Below, in pieces: positions 8,194 through 16,153 of a DNA stretch of 64,000 nt; within the stretch, counting starts at the first letter, position 1; each line of letters starts with the position of its first letter. Source of the DNA: JAYPWI01 sp964629575. GTDB lineage: Bacteria > Actinomycetota > Acidimicrobiia > Acidimicrobiales > Poriferisodalaceae. The notes under the pieces are model-generated. The model had not been told where the DNA came from. It saw only the letters and a program-made list of their open reading frames with translations, and made no database searches. The position numbers and the translations under genes are program-made. The stretch lies in assembly GCA_964629575.1 (NCBI GenBank), contig CAZVUM010000001.1, positions 1-64,000 of the forward strand, in the 5' to 3' direction.

Positions 8194-8802
8194 ATGTCCT
8201 CGACCCCCCACGCATCGCCGTCGATCACCGGACTCAACCCGGGGATGCCGACTGGCCCCGCCGAGATCTACAACCGTCTCCTCAACGACCGCATCGTCTT
8301 TCTCGGCTCTGAGGTGGACGACGAGATTGCGAACATCCTGTGTGCGCAGATGCTCTTTCTCGAGGGCCAGGACCGGGAGAAGGACATCTGGCTGTACATC
8401 AACAGCCCAGGTGGTTCCGTCACGGCCGGCATGGCGATCTACGACACGATGCAGTTCGTGGGCTGCGACGTGGCGACGGTCTGCATGGGCCTCGGTGCGT
8501 CGATGGGGCAGTTCCTTCTCACCGCAGGTGCCGAGGGCAAGCGCTACTGCCTGCCGCACGCTCGGGTGATGATGCACCAGCCGCTGGGCGGGGTGCGTGG
8601 CCAGGCCAGCGACATCGCGATCCAGGCCGAGCAGATGGCCTACATCAAGCGTCTGCTGGCCGAGCGCATCGCGTTCCACAGCGGCCAAGACGTCGACCAG
8701 ATCCAGGCCGACTCGGAGCGCGACCGCTGGTTCACGGCCGAGGAAGCCAAGTCCTATGGTCTCTGCGACCACGTGATCGTCAAGCGCGGCGAGATCATCT
8801 GA
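8194..8802 (+). CDS. clpP: ATP-dependent Clp protease proteolytic subunit
   Basis: This is the serine peptidase barrel of the Clp protease, 202 residues. The catalytic Ser is S103 in GLGASMGQ, the His is H128 in MMHQP, and the Asp lies in the ERDRWFTAEEA segment. The IYNRLLNDRIVFLG N-terminus and INSPGGSV oxyanion region are canonical. The start ATG 8194 has an AAGGAG element about 13 bp upstream. It stands alone without clpX or a second clpP. It would degrade tmRNA-tagged proteins. Confidence 0.95.
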   Translation: MSSTPHASPSITGLNPGMPTGPAEIYNRLLNDRIVFLGSEVDDEIANILCAQMLFLEGQDREKDIWLYINSPGGSVTAGMAIYDTMQFVGCDVATVCMGLGASMGQFLLTAGAEGKRYCLPHARVMMHQPLGGVRGQASDIAIQAEQMAYIKRLLAERIAFHSGQDVDQIQADSERDRWFTAEEAKSYGLCDHVIVKRGEII

Positions 8803-8819
8803 TACCTGCCACGGCTCTT

Positions 8820-8835
8820 CGCCGCTCCGGCGGCG
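8820..8835 (+). terminator. G+C hairpin downstream of clpP
   Basis: CGCCGC-TCCG-GCGGCG forms a 6-bp stem with a 4-nt loop 17 bp after the clpP stop. There is no U-tract, as is common in high-G+C actinobacteria, so assignment as a terminator is tentative. Confidence 0.4.
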
Positions 8836-8938
8836 GCCCTGGCGAGCCTCTGCCTGCGCAACTCCTCGCGCGTGGATCGGCGCGTCGAGCGGCTCACGAC
8901 TTCGTCGAGTCGCCGGTTGGGCTACCCCAGAGAGTTCT

Positions 8939-9367
8939 CTAGCCGGGGCGGGGCGCGCAGTTCTGGGCCACATAGGCGTTGTACCGCTCCAGGGCCTGGG
9001 GCAGATCGTCCTCGAACTGTTGCTGCGCGGCGAGAATGGCCGCCGCCCGCTCGAAGGGATCCCGCGGGTCGGTGTCGTTCACCGCGTCGGAGAGCGCTCG
9101 CGTGAGGCCGGCGAGTACTTCGGCGCTCGGCCTTACCGCCTCTGGCGATGCCTCGACCACGTCGTCGAACTGGTCCGCCGTTCGCGCCAGACCCGACCGC
9201 ACCGCTGGATCGTCGGCCGAGGACGCCTCGAAGTTGACGAGGTCGGTCTCGAGCAGCTGGGCCACTTCACGGCAGAAGCGCTCCACCGAGGGCCCGTCGG
9301 CGCTGCATGCCGAGCACCACATGGTCGCCGCCACGGCGGACGCAGCGATCCGACGGAGACGGGTCAC
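8939..9367 (-). CDS. Small lipoprotein, unknown function
   Basis: The 142-residue product begins GTG (MTRLRRIAASAVAATMWCSAC) with a short signal and candidate lipobox Cys at about residue 18-21. The rest is an acidic, Ala-rich helical domain with Cys near 33 and 137. No family was recognised. The start overlaps the rpe stop by 4 bp (GTGA), so it is translationally coupled to rpe; whether the two are functionally related is unclear. The frame is open further upstream but only antisense to nothing conserved. Confidence 0.7.
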   Translation of the reverse strand: MTRLRRIAASAVAATMWCSACSADGPSVERFCREVAQLLETDLVNFEASSADDPAVRSGLARTADQFDDVVEASPEAVRPSAEVLAGLTRALSDAVNDTDPRDPFERAAAILAAQQQFEDDLPQALERYNAYVAQNCAPRPG

Positions 9368-10059
9368 CCGGCGGCGGCTTCTTCTGCCAATCGGCGAAGA
9401 TCCGACACGCCGTACTCCAGACCCTGGTCGTACTTGTAGAGCGCGCTCCCCGAGACGAGAACGTTGGCTCCTGCAGCGGCGGCGCCGGTGATCGTGGACG
9501 CGGAGATCCCACCGTCGACCTCGATGTCGACATCGTGGCCGCTGGCGTGGATCATCTCCTTCAGCGCCCGCACCTTCGGCTCCATGGTTTCGATGTAGGC
9601 CTGGCCGCCGAAACCGGGGTTCACGGTCATCACCAAGACCATGTCGAGAAGATCGAGCACATGCGCGACGGTATCGAGTGGGGTCGACGGGTTGAGCGCG
9701 GCAGCCGACTGACATCCCAGGTCCCGGATCCGTCCCAGGGTTCGGTGGAGGTGCGGCGTCGTTTCGACATGGACGATCGCCATCTGGCACCCCGCCTCCA
9801 CGTAGGTGTGCAGGAGCTCGTCGGGGTTGGCGACCATCAGGTGGGCTTCGAACATCACGTCCACATGCGCTCGGCATGCGGCGATCACGTCGGGACCGAA
9901 GGTGAGGTTGGGGACGAAGTTGCCGTCCATTACGTCCCACTGGATGCGGTCGACGCCCGCTTTCTCCAGCGCCACGCACTCCTCCCCCAACCTGGAGAAG
10001 TCCGCGGGAAGCACGGAGGGGACGATCTCGATCGGTCGCGCGTCGATGGGGGAGGGCAT
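9364..10059 (-). CDS. rpe: Ribulose-phosphate 3-epimerase
   Basis: The enzyme interconverts ribulose-5-phosphate and xylulose-5-phosphate in the pentose phosphate pathway. The 231-residue TIM barrel has IVPSVLPADFSRL, the metal/catalytic segment WDVMDGNFVPN, FEAHLMV, and the closing EVDGGIS plus GSALY phosphate site, all in family order. ATG 10059 was chosen because conserved sequence starts about 11 residues later. It is divergent from the RNA methyltransferase gene, with 24 bp between starts. Confidence 0.95.
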   Translation of the reverse strand: MPSPIDARPIEIVPSVLPADFSRLGEECVALEKAGVDRIQWDVMDGNFVPNLTFGPDVIAACRAHVDVMFEAHLMVANPDELLHTYVEAGCQMAIVHVETTPHLHRTLGRIRDLGCQSAAALNPSTPLDTVAHVLDLLDMVLVMTVNPGFGGQAYIETMEPKVRALKEMIHASGHDVDIEVDGGISASTITGAAAAGANVLVSGSALYKYDQGLEYGVSDLRRLAEEAAAG

Positions 10060-10083
10060 GAATGCCGACCGTAGCCTGGAGCC

Positions 10084-11277
10084 GTGACCGCGACGGAACG
10101 GGTGACCATTCATGACCTGGCGGTCGGCGGCGACGGCGTCGGCCGCCTCGACGATGGCCGCGTGGTGTTCGTCCCGGGCGCGGTGCTCGACGATGAGCTC
10201 GACGTAGAGCTCACCGAAGAGAAGGACCGTTTTGCACGCGGCCGAATCGCCGAGATCGTCACCCCGGGGACGGGTCGGCGCGAGGCGCCGTGCCCGCACG
10301 TCGCGCGGGGTTGTGGTGGGTGCGACTGGCAGCATCTCGACGAGGACGCCCAGGCTGAAGGAAAGATGGCTCTGGTGGAGTCCGCGCTCCGCAAGCTGGG
10401 GGGCATCGAGGTGCCCGAGGTGCGCTACGTGGCCGGGCCCGAGCAGATCAACTACCGAACGACGATCCGTGTTGCGGTTGAGGACGGCCGCCCTGCCTAT
10501 CGGGCCCGCTCCTCCAATGACCTCGTGGTTGTCGACGATTGCCTCGTCGCCCATCCCTTCATGGACGACATCCTCGCCGAGGGCTGGTTCGGTGAGGCGA
10601 GCGAGGTCACCATCCGGGTCGGCGCACGCACGGGGGACCGTCTCGTGATGGGCGAACCGCGGGCCGAGGGCTTTCGGGTTCCCGGCGCTGCAATGGTGAT
10701 CGGGCGCAACCGAGCTCGAAAGGGAGCCGAGGCGTACATCACCGAGGAAGCAGCCGGAGTGGAGTGGCGGATCTCCGCCCGTTCGTTCTTCCAGAGCTCG
10801 CCCGAAGGCGCGGAGATGCTCGTCGCCCTCGCGGCTGAATGGCTCGAGATCCAAGATGCAGGCGAGGTCGCTCTGCTCGACCTCTACGCGGGGGTGGGAC
10901 TGTTCTCCGGAACCGTCGGCGACTGGTTCGACAAGGTCACCGCGATCGAATCGTCCGCGTCAGCCGTGGCAGACGCGCAACACAACCTCGGCGCCCACGT
11001 CACGATCGTCCGGTCCAACGTGGAGAACTGGGTCCCCGAGCTGGCAGATGTCGTGATCGCCGATCCACCAAGGGCGGGGCTGAAGAAACAGGGGGTCGAC
11101 ATCGTCGCCGGTACCGAAGCGCCGCATGTCCTGCTGGTGTCGTGCGACGCAGGAGCCCTCGGCCGTGATGCCGGACTGCTGCACACGGCCGGCTACCGGC
11201 TCGACCAGGTCGACGTTCTCGACATGTTCCCCCAGACCAGCCACGTCGAGGTGGTGAGCGGGTGGGTGAAGGGCTAA
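10084..11277 (+). CDS. TrmA/RlmD-type RNA (uracil-5-)-methyltransferase
   Basis: The 397-residue protein has an N-terminal TRAM domain (1-58), an Fe-S cluster motif with C70, C77 and C80 (C-x6-C-x2-C) plus a later Cys, and a Rossmann SAM domain (LLDLYAGVGLFSG near 270, then IADPPRAGLK). The usual catalytic SCNP is SCDA here, so the nucleophile Cys is present but the next residues differ. It probably makes m5U in 23S rRNA or tRNA. The last ~49 bases are duplicated at 25544-25591, marking this 3' end as the likely junction of an inserted block. Confidence 0.88.
   Translation: MTATERVTIHDLAVGGDGVGRLDDGRVVFVPGAVLDDELDVELTEEKDRFARGRIAEIVTPGTGRREAPCPHVARGCGGCDWQHLDEDAQAEGKMALVESALRKLGGIEVPEVRYVAGPEQINYRTTIRVAVEDGRPAYRARSSNDLVVVDDCLVAHPFMDDILAEGWFGEASEVTIRVGARTGDRLVMGEPRAEGFRVPGAAMVIGRNRARKGAEAYITEEAAGVEWRISARSFFQSSPEGAEMLVALAAEWLEIQDAGEVALLDLYAGVGLFSGTVGDWFDKVTAIESSASAVADAQHNLGAHVTIVRSNVENWVPELADVVIADPPRAGLKKQGVDIVAGTEAPHVLLVSCDAGALGRDAGLLHTAGYRLDQVDVLDMFPQTSHVEVVSGWVKG
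11222..11270 (+). repeat. Left direct repeat (3' end of the RNA methyltransferase gene)
   Basis: This 49-bp stretch runs to just before the methyltransferase stop. It recurs in the same orientation at 25544-25591 with about three differences (one base missing, two or so substitutions). The core CCAGCCACGTCGAGGTGG is near identical. Duplicated gene 3' ends flanking a block of accessory genes are the classical footprint of site-specific island integration. No integrase is visible between the repeats. Confidence 0.75.
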
Positions 11278-11492
11278 GAAAGGGCCGTCCACCTGCATAG
11301 ACGCGGATCTGGTGCGTTCGGGTAGGTCAGCCGAGATCAGCAGGAATCAGCGGATGGCGCGGGTTTCCCCTGGCGCTCCCAATGCTGGGTTGCGCGGTTG
11401 AGCCACTGGGGTGCACCGGTCGTCGTCGACGTCGAGCCTCTGGTTCCCCAGATCAGCTGCCTTGACCTTCCAGTCGGCTGGAACGTCTATAA

Positions 11493-11505
11493 CGACAGTA
11501 TGTCG
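11493..11505. promoter_or_regulatory. BlaI/CopY-like operator dyad at the copper ATPase promoter
   Basis: CGACA-GTA-TGTCG is a perfect 5-bp dyad with a 3-bp spacer. It overlaps the ATG (11500) of the ATPase gene. TATAAC at 11488-11493 could be a -10 element with transcription starting at the ATG (leaderless mRNA), so a bound repressor would block initiation. The site matches six others in this region. Confidence 0.65.
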
Positions 11506-13551
11506 GAGGCGACTCGCCATGATCACTCGGGCCACGATGATCGTGGGCATGCTGGTCACGATCCGGAGATCTTCCGACGTCTGTTCTGGAAGAACCTGGT
11601 TCTTGCCGTCCCGGTGCTGATGTTCTCAGACCAGATTCAAGACTGGTTCGGCTACGAGATCGGCGCGAACTGGTTGGGTGCGATTCCGCCGATCGTGGGC
11701 ACGATCATCTACCTGTGGGGCGGCAACCCCTTCTTGGCCGGTGGGCTTGCGGAGCTGCGGAGTCGACGGCCGGGAATGATGATGCTGATCGGGCTGGCGA
11801 TCACCGTCGCCTACTGGTCTTCGCTCGCTTCGTCGGTGGGCTGGGGTGACCTCGACTTCTGGTGGGAGCTGGCCGCGCTGATCGTCGTGATGCTCTTCGG
11901 CCACTGGCAGGAGATGAAGGCAATCGGCCAGGCCCAGGGAGCGCTTTCGGCGCTCGCAGAGCTCTTACCGGACCAGGCCGAGCGCTTCAGCGGCGACACC
12001 ATCGAGAGTGTCACCGTCGACCAGCTCGATCTCGGGGACACCGTCCTCGTGCGGCCAGGAGGTCGGGTTCCTGTCGACGGCGTTGTGGTCGACGGCAGGG
12101 CGGCCTTCGACGAGTCGATGATCACCGGCGAGTCCCGCCCGGTCGCTCGCCACGCTGGCAGCCGCGTGGTGGCGGGCACCGTATCGACCGACTCGATGGT
12201 GCGGATCGAGGTGACGGCTGTTGGTGGTGACACCGCCCTTGCGGGAATCCAGCGGCTGGTGGCCGATGCTCAGTCCTCGAATTCCCGCGCCCAGGCGCTC
12301 GCTGACCGGGCGGCTGCGACCCTGTTCTACGTCGCCACGGTCTCCGCAGTCGTGACGCTGGTGGCGTGGCTGCTCGCCGGCGACGGTGCCGAGGGGGTGA
12401 TTCGAACCGTGACCGTGCTCGTCATCGCTTGCCCACATGCGCTTGGCCTGGCGATTCCGCTGGTGATCGCAATCTCCACTGCGACCTCGGCTCGGGCCGG
12501 CATCCTCGTCAAAGACCGGCTTGCATTGGAGCGAATGCGAAAGATCGACGCCGTGCTCTTCGACAAGACCGGCACGCTCACGATGGGCAACCACGAGGTC
12601 GTCGACGTGGTCGCTACGGCCGACTCGAACCGCTGGGAGGTTCTCGGGTTGGCTGCGGCCGTGGAGAGCGAGAGCGAGCACCCGATCGCTCGCGCCATCG
12701 TGAGGGCCGCCGTCGCTGTCGCCGAAGTGCCATCGGCGACAGCAGTCACGGCGCTCACCGGTCAGGGAGTTCGAGGCGTAGTTTCCGGTTACGACGTGGC
12801 CGTGGGAGGTCCTGCGCTCTTGGCCGAGCGTGGTCTGGCGGAGCCCGCTGAGCTGTCGTCGAAGGTTGGGCAGTGGAGAGACGGCGGCGGATCGGTGCTC
12901 TTCGTCGTTCGCGACGGGAGTGTCGTCGGCGCCCTCACCCTCGCCGACGAGGTACGGCCCGAGTCGCATGAGGTTGTCGCGAGCCTCCGGCGCCTGGACA
13001 TCCACAGCGTGCTCATCACGGGCGACGCGTCGCAGGTAGCCGCCGCGGTCGCTGCGGAGGTTGGAATCGACGAGGTGTTCGCTGAGGTCCTTCCGCAGGA
13101 CAAGGACTCGAAGGTCGCCGAGCTGCAGGCCAGGGGGCTGACAGTCGCGATGGTCGGGGACGGTGTCAACGACGCTCCGGCGCTCGCGCGAGCTGATGTC
13201 GGAATCGCGATCGGCGCAGGAACCGACGTCGCAATCGAGTCAGCAGGCGTCGTCCTCGCGTCGAGCGACCCCCGAGGTGTGACCGGCGCCATCCACCTGT
13301 CGCGGGCGACCTACAGCAAGATGATCCAGAACTTGGTGTGGGCAACGGCGTACAACCTGCTTGCCATCCCCGTCGCAGCGGGAGCCTTCGCGTTTGCAGG
13401 CGTCTCGCTTCCGCCGGCCCTCGCCGCCGTCGCAATGAGCATGTCCACCATCGTCGTGGCGGCCAACGCACAGCTCCTACGTCGGCTGGATCTCAGCGCC
13501 ACACCCCTTCCCGAAAAGGTCAGACCAGGAGGCTCCCGCCATGACCAGTGA
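11500..13551 (+). CDS. copB: P1B-type copper-translocating ATPase (CopB-like, CPH motif)
   Basis: The 683-residue heavy-metal ATPase has a His-rich N-terminus (HDHSGHDDRGHAGHD) instead of an HMA domain. The membrane metal site is Cys-Pro-His (ACPHALGL), the phosphatase loop TGES, the phosphorylated Asp DKTGTLT, an HP dipeptide in SEHPIARA and the hinge GDGVNDAPALA. CPH-type pumps export Cu(I)/Cu(II) or silver. ATG 11500 fits the His-rich start and lies within the operator. It overlaps the CopZ-like ORF by 11 bp. It acts in the cytoplasmic membrane. Confidence 0.93.
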   Translation: MSEATRHDHSGHDDRGHAGHDPEIFRRLFWKNLVLAVPVLMFSDQIQDWFGYEIGANWLGAIPPIVGTIIYLWGGNPFLAGGLAELRSRRPGMMMLIGLAITVAYWSSLASSVGWGDLDFWWELAALIVVMLFGHWQEMKAIGQAQGALSALAELLPDQAERFSGDTIESVTVDQLDLGDTVLVRPGGRVPVDGVVVDGRAAFDESMITGESRPVARHAGSRVVAGTVSTDSMVRIEVTAVGGDTALAGIQRLVADAQSSNSRAQALADRAAATLFYVATVSAVVTLVAWLLAGDGAEGVIRTVTVLVIACPHALGLAIPLVIAISTATSARAGILVKDRLALERMRKIDAVLFDKTGTLTMGNHEVVDVVATADSNRWEVLGLAAAVESESEHPIARAIVRAAVAVAEVPSATAVTALTGQGVRGVVSGYDVAVGGPALLAERGLAEPAELSSKVGQWRDGGGSVLFVVRDGSVVGALTLADEVRPESHEVVASLRRLDIHSVLITGDASQVAAAVAAEVGIDEVFAEVLPQDKDSKVAELQARGLTVAMVGDGVNDAPALARADVGIAIGAGTDVAIESAGVVLASSDPRGVTGAIHLSRATYSKMIQNLVWATAYNLLAIPVAAGAFAFAGVSLPPALAAVAMSMSTIVVAANAQLLRRLDLSATPLPEKVRPGGSRHDQ

Positions 13552-14557
13552 GTCGCGCACCTTTAGCGTGCCTACCATCAGCTGCGACAACTGCAAAGAG
13601 ACGATCGAAACGGCGCTGTCAACGGTGAGGGGCATCGCCGACATTCGGGTCGACGTGCACGCGAAGAGCGTGACGGTCGTGGGCGACGCACGTGATCAGG
13701 AGATCGTGTCGGCGATCAAGAACGCCGGTCATCGGGTGGAGGAGATATCTCGGCGGTGGAGTCACTGGAGACCGCCCTCACCAGTGACCCCGACCGCCAC
13801 CTCACCCTCGATGGCCGGCAACCCGCACAAAGGCTGCTGTCTCGAGAGCAAGAACGCTGATTCCCGCCACCAGGAATGGGACGCGGAACCAGTCGAGATC
13901 CGGTGGGGCCGCCTTGTGGAACGACGGCGTGTAGTGGATGAAGAAGAAGTACGCGCCGTGGAGCAGAACGAGGATGAGCACCGTTTGCGCCAAACGGTGG
14001 AGCCAGTTCCACGCCCGACGCCCCAGCAGGTGAAGCGCGCGATCCGACGAGGTCGCCAGCAGCAGAGTGAGAGCGACGAGCGCCGCTGCACCGACGAGGT
14101 TTGCGAGCCCGAAGCCAGGCTCGAGACGTGCCTCGCGACCCAGCTGCGGCACGAACTCGTAGCCCAGGAGGCGGCGGAGGCTCCAGCGCGCCCAGCCGTC
14201 GATCGTCAGGTAGGCGTGGAGGCCTGCCGTGAGTCCACACCAGACTCCGAGCGGTCGACGCCACTTCAGCGCTGGTCTGAACCTGGGCACCAGCTTTGCG
14301 AGTGGCCCGACCGTCAAGGCCGCGAGAAGCAGGACATATGCGCCGTCCCCGACGGCTTTCCACAGCCGCATCTCGGCGACCCACTCGGGTCGGCTGCGCC
14401 AGAAGAGCCAAACGAGCACTCCGCTGAAAGCAGCGCAGGCGGCGTGCCGCGGCCACCTCGGCCCGATCGAGAGAGGAGCCTCCTGCTGGTCGGTCGCATT
14501 CGGACTCTGTCGACGCCTCTTGGTTGTCTTCGTGCTCATCCATCTCACCTTGAATAA
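13541..14557 (+). CDS. CopZ-like HMA-domain metallochaperone; 3' end uncertain
   Basis: Residues 1-68 are a clear heavy-metal-associated ferredoxin-like domain with the metal pair C15/C18 (SCDNC) and a GHRVEEI end, as in CopZ. The gene overlaps the ATPase stop by 11 bp, so it should be co-expressed and hand copper to the pump. The frame does not stop after the domain. It runs on to 14557 through DNA whose opposite strand encodes a convincing membrane protein, exactly codon-aligned, so residues beyond about 75 look like antisense translation. A frameshift near 13745 or a genuine odd tail are both possible. Confidence 0.6.
   Translation: MTSESRTFSVPTISCDNCKETIETALSTVRGIADIRVDVHAKSVTVVGDARDQEIVSAIKNAGHRVEEISRRWSHWRPPSPVTPTATSPSMAGNPHKGCCLESKNADSRHQEWDAEPVEIRWGRLVERRRVVDEEEVRAVEQNEDEHRLRQTVEPVPRPTPQQVKRAIRRGRQQQSESDERRCTDEVCEPEARLETCLATQLRHELVAQEAAEAPARPAVDRQVGVEACRESTPDSERSTPLQRWSEPGHQLCEWPDRQGREKQDICAVPDGFPQPHLGDPLGSAAPEEPNEHSAESSAGGVPRPPRPDRERSLLLVGRIRTLSTPLGCLRAHPSHLE
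13802..14539 (-). CDS. Ferric-reductase-like haem transmembrane protein
   Basis: The 245-residue membrane protein has about six hydrophobic helices and conserved histidines in GLTAGLHAYLT and LVLLHGAYFF positions that would ligate haem b, as in the ferric-reductase-like/MsrQ family. It lacks flavin and NAD domains, so electrons must come from a partner. The start ATG 14539 has AAGGTGAG upstream; GTG 14548 is an alternative. An operator dyad (14558-14570) sits just upstream, placing it in the putative copper regulon. It may reduce metal or feed the thiol-redox proteins next door. Confidence 0.8.
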   Translation of the reverse strand: MSTKTTKRRRQSPNATDQQEAPLSIGPRWPRHAACAAFSGVLVWLFWRSRPEWVAEMRLWKAVGDGAYVLLLAALTVGPLAKLVPRFRPALKWRRPLGVWCGLTAGLHAYLTIDGWARWSLRRLLGYEFVPQLGREARLEPGFGLANLVGAAALVALTLLLATSSDRALHLLGRRAWNWLHRLAQTVLILVLLHGAYFFFIHYTPSFHKAAPPDLDWFRVPFLVAGISVLALETAAFVRVAGHRG

Positions 14558-14570
14558 CTACATTCTGTCG
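14558..14570. promoter_or_regulatory. Operator dyad upstream of the ferric-reductase-like gene
   Basis: CTACA-TTC-TGTCG has the same 13-bp geometry as the ATPase site, followed by TAG, so the right arm extends to GTCGTAG. It lies 19 bp upstream of the minus-strand ATG and about 95 bp upstream of ccdA. Confidence 0.6.
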
Positions 14571-14624
14571 TAGCACTGGAGGTTGTGCCAATACACACAG
14601 TCGACCGATCGCCGTGCGTTATTA

Positions 14625-14637
14625 CGACAGACAGTCG
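14625..14637. promoter_or_regulatory. Operator dyad upstream of ccdA
   Basis: CGACAGACAGTCG sits within the longer inverted repeat TACGAC-N5-GTCGTA at 14623-14639. It ends 30 bp before the ccdA GTG, the place expected for a repressor site covering the promoter of the ccdA-selenoprotein operon. Confidence 0.65.
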
Positions 14638-14666
14638 TAGACTGGGTCGATGCGACAGGAGCGCGA

Positions 14667-15557
14667 GTGATCAGCGGGCCGGTCGCCTTCGCTTTTGCCG
14701 CCGGGATCGTGGCGACATTCAACCCGTGCGGCTTCGCTCTGCTGCCCGCCTACATCGGCGCATTCGTGGCCGGCGACGACGTGACCCGTGGTGTTGCACG
14801 GAGGCTTCTGCGCGCAGGGCTGGTCGCCGGCGCTGTGTCCATCGGCTTCGTTGCTGTCTTCGCAGGGGTGGGTGTGATCATCGACCAGATCGCAGGGTCG
14901 ATTCGCGAGAAGCTCCCCTGGGTCACGATCGCGATCGGCGGACTTCTGATCGTCGCCGGCGCGGCGATGGTCTTCGGCCGGCAGCCGGGACTTCGGCTAC
15001 GCATTCCACGGTTCTCCCTCCAGGGAACGAGCCTCCGCGTGATGATCGCCTACGGGATCACGTTTGCCATCGCATCGCTGTCTTGCACCATCGGACCGTT
15101 TCTGGCCGCGACCGGTGCGGCGCTCGACGAGTCGGCGCTGGGCGGGCTGGCGGCGTATCTCGCGTACGCGCTCGGGATGGGCCTCGTGATACTGGTCATC
15201 GGCGTCGCATCGTCGCTCGCCCATTCGAGTGTGACGACATCTCTCAGGAGGCTGTCACGCTTCGCTGGTCCGATCGGCGGCTGGATGATGATCATCGCCG
15301 GTGGATACGCGATCTGGTATGGGCGGTGGGAACTCGCCGTGAACGGCGGAGACTTCCGCAGGGACCCGGTGGTCGACGTCATGGAGAACGTTCGACTCTG
15401 GGTCGTCGATTGGATCGAGCGGATCGGTGGACGCGGGCTCATCGTGGTGGCGGTGGTGCTCGGGGTAGCGCTGCTCGCAGGGCGGCCCTGGGCGCGAGCG
15501 GACTCGGCGGACGCACACGAGGTCGATCTCGAGAAGACAGGCTCATTGGAGGGTTGA
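14667..15557 (+). CDS. CcdA/DsbD-type thiol-disulfide transmembrane protein
   Basis: The 296-residue membrane protein has the two signature cysteines in TFNPCGFALLPAY (C21) and SCTIGPFL, and six or more hydrophobic helices. CcdA proteins pass electrons from cytoplasmic thioredoxin across the membrane to extracytoplasmic thioredoxin-like partners. GTG 14667 was chosen for its AGGAG Shine-Dalgarno and because conserved sequence begins there; the frame is open for another 84 bp upstream. Its stop overlaps the ATG of the UGA-containing thioredoxin by one base (TGATG), so that protein is its likely partner. Confidence 0.9.
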   Translation: MISGPVAFAFAAGIVATFNPCGFALLPAYIGAFVAGDDVTRGVARRLLRAGLVAGAVSIGFVAVFAGVGVIIDQIAGSIREKLPWVTIAIGGLLIVAGAAMVFGRQPGLRLRIPRFSLQGTSLRVMIAYGITFAIASLSCTIGPFLAATGAALDESALGGLAAYLAYALGMGLVILVIGVASSLAHSSVTTSLRRLSRFAGPIGGWMMIIAGGYAIWYGRWELAVNGGDFRRDPVVDVMENVRLWVVDWIERIGGRGLIVVAVVLGVALLAGRPWARADSADAHEVDLEKTGSLEG

Positions 15558-16147
15558 TGGGAAAGAACAAGAAGCACCAGCAGGTCCGTCGGACGAAGCG
15601 CCAGCAGGCGCTGCGTCTGGAGCGAGTGCGCCAGCGACGTCGGCAGCGCCTACTTGTCACGGCGCTACTGGTCGCTATCGCAGGGATCAGCGTCGTCTCG
15701 TACGTCGCATTCACCGGGGGAACGAGCGACGAACGGACCACAGAGCTCGCCCTGGACTTCGAGCTCGAGACCCCTACGGGAGAGACGGTCTCGTTGAGCG
15801 ACTACCGCGGTAGACCGGTTGCGGTCACCTTCATGCACAGCTGGTGACCGGCGTGCAATGCGAGTGCCCCCGAGTTGCGGGCGGCCTACGAAAGACACAG
15901 CGCACACGGGTTCGAGGTTCTGTCAGTGAGCGTCCAGGAGGGTGACGCCGAGGTCGCGGCGTTCGTCGCACGCCACGGGCTGTCGTATCCGTTCCTGATG
16001 GACCGAACAGGCGCGGTCAGCGCGTCCTACCGGGTCACGACAACCCCGACCACCTACTTCATCTCGCCCGAGGGCGAGATCGTCGACTCGGTGGCCGGCG
16101 TCGTACCGAGTGGCTGGCTCGATGGCCTCATCAACGACTACATCTGA
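15557..16147 (+). CDS. TlpA/ResA-like membrane-anchored thioredoxin, candidate selenoprotein (U97-x-x-C100)
   Basis: Read through the in-frame UGA at 15845-15847, the gene encodes 196 residues: a very basic N-terminus (1-32), one membrane helix (about 33-52), then a thioredoxin fold. The UGA falls exactly at the first active-site position, giving W-U-P-A-C where relatives have W-C-P-x-C. Sequence after it is normal for the family (PELRAAYERH, FEVLSVSVQE, YRVTTTPTTYFI with the cis-Pro). No other stop or shift occurs. A SECIS-like hairpin follows the UGA. It is coupled to ccdA, its probable reductant. A nonsense mutation or sequencing error is possible but would have to hit exactly this codon. 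Confidence 0.82.
15866..15885 (+). promoter_or_regulatory. Candidate bacterial SECIS hairpin
   Basis: GCCCCCG (15866-15872) pairs with CGGG-c-GGC (15878-15885, one bulged C at 15882), giving a 7-bp stem capped by loop AGUUG. The loop starts 26 nt after the UGA and has G at its second position followed by U. This fits the distance (about 16-37 nt) and loop rule known for bacterial SECIS elements bound by SelB. Confidence 0.6.
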
Positions 16148-16153
16148 CGCGTC

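Noticed and set aside
15557..16147. Ordinary nonsense pseudogene
   Set aside because: The only defect is UGA at the active-site Cys codon, with a SECIS-like hairpin and a second gene of the same type elsewhere in the window; both halves are intact.
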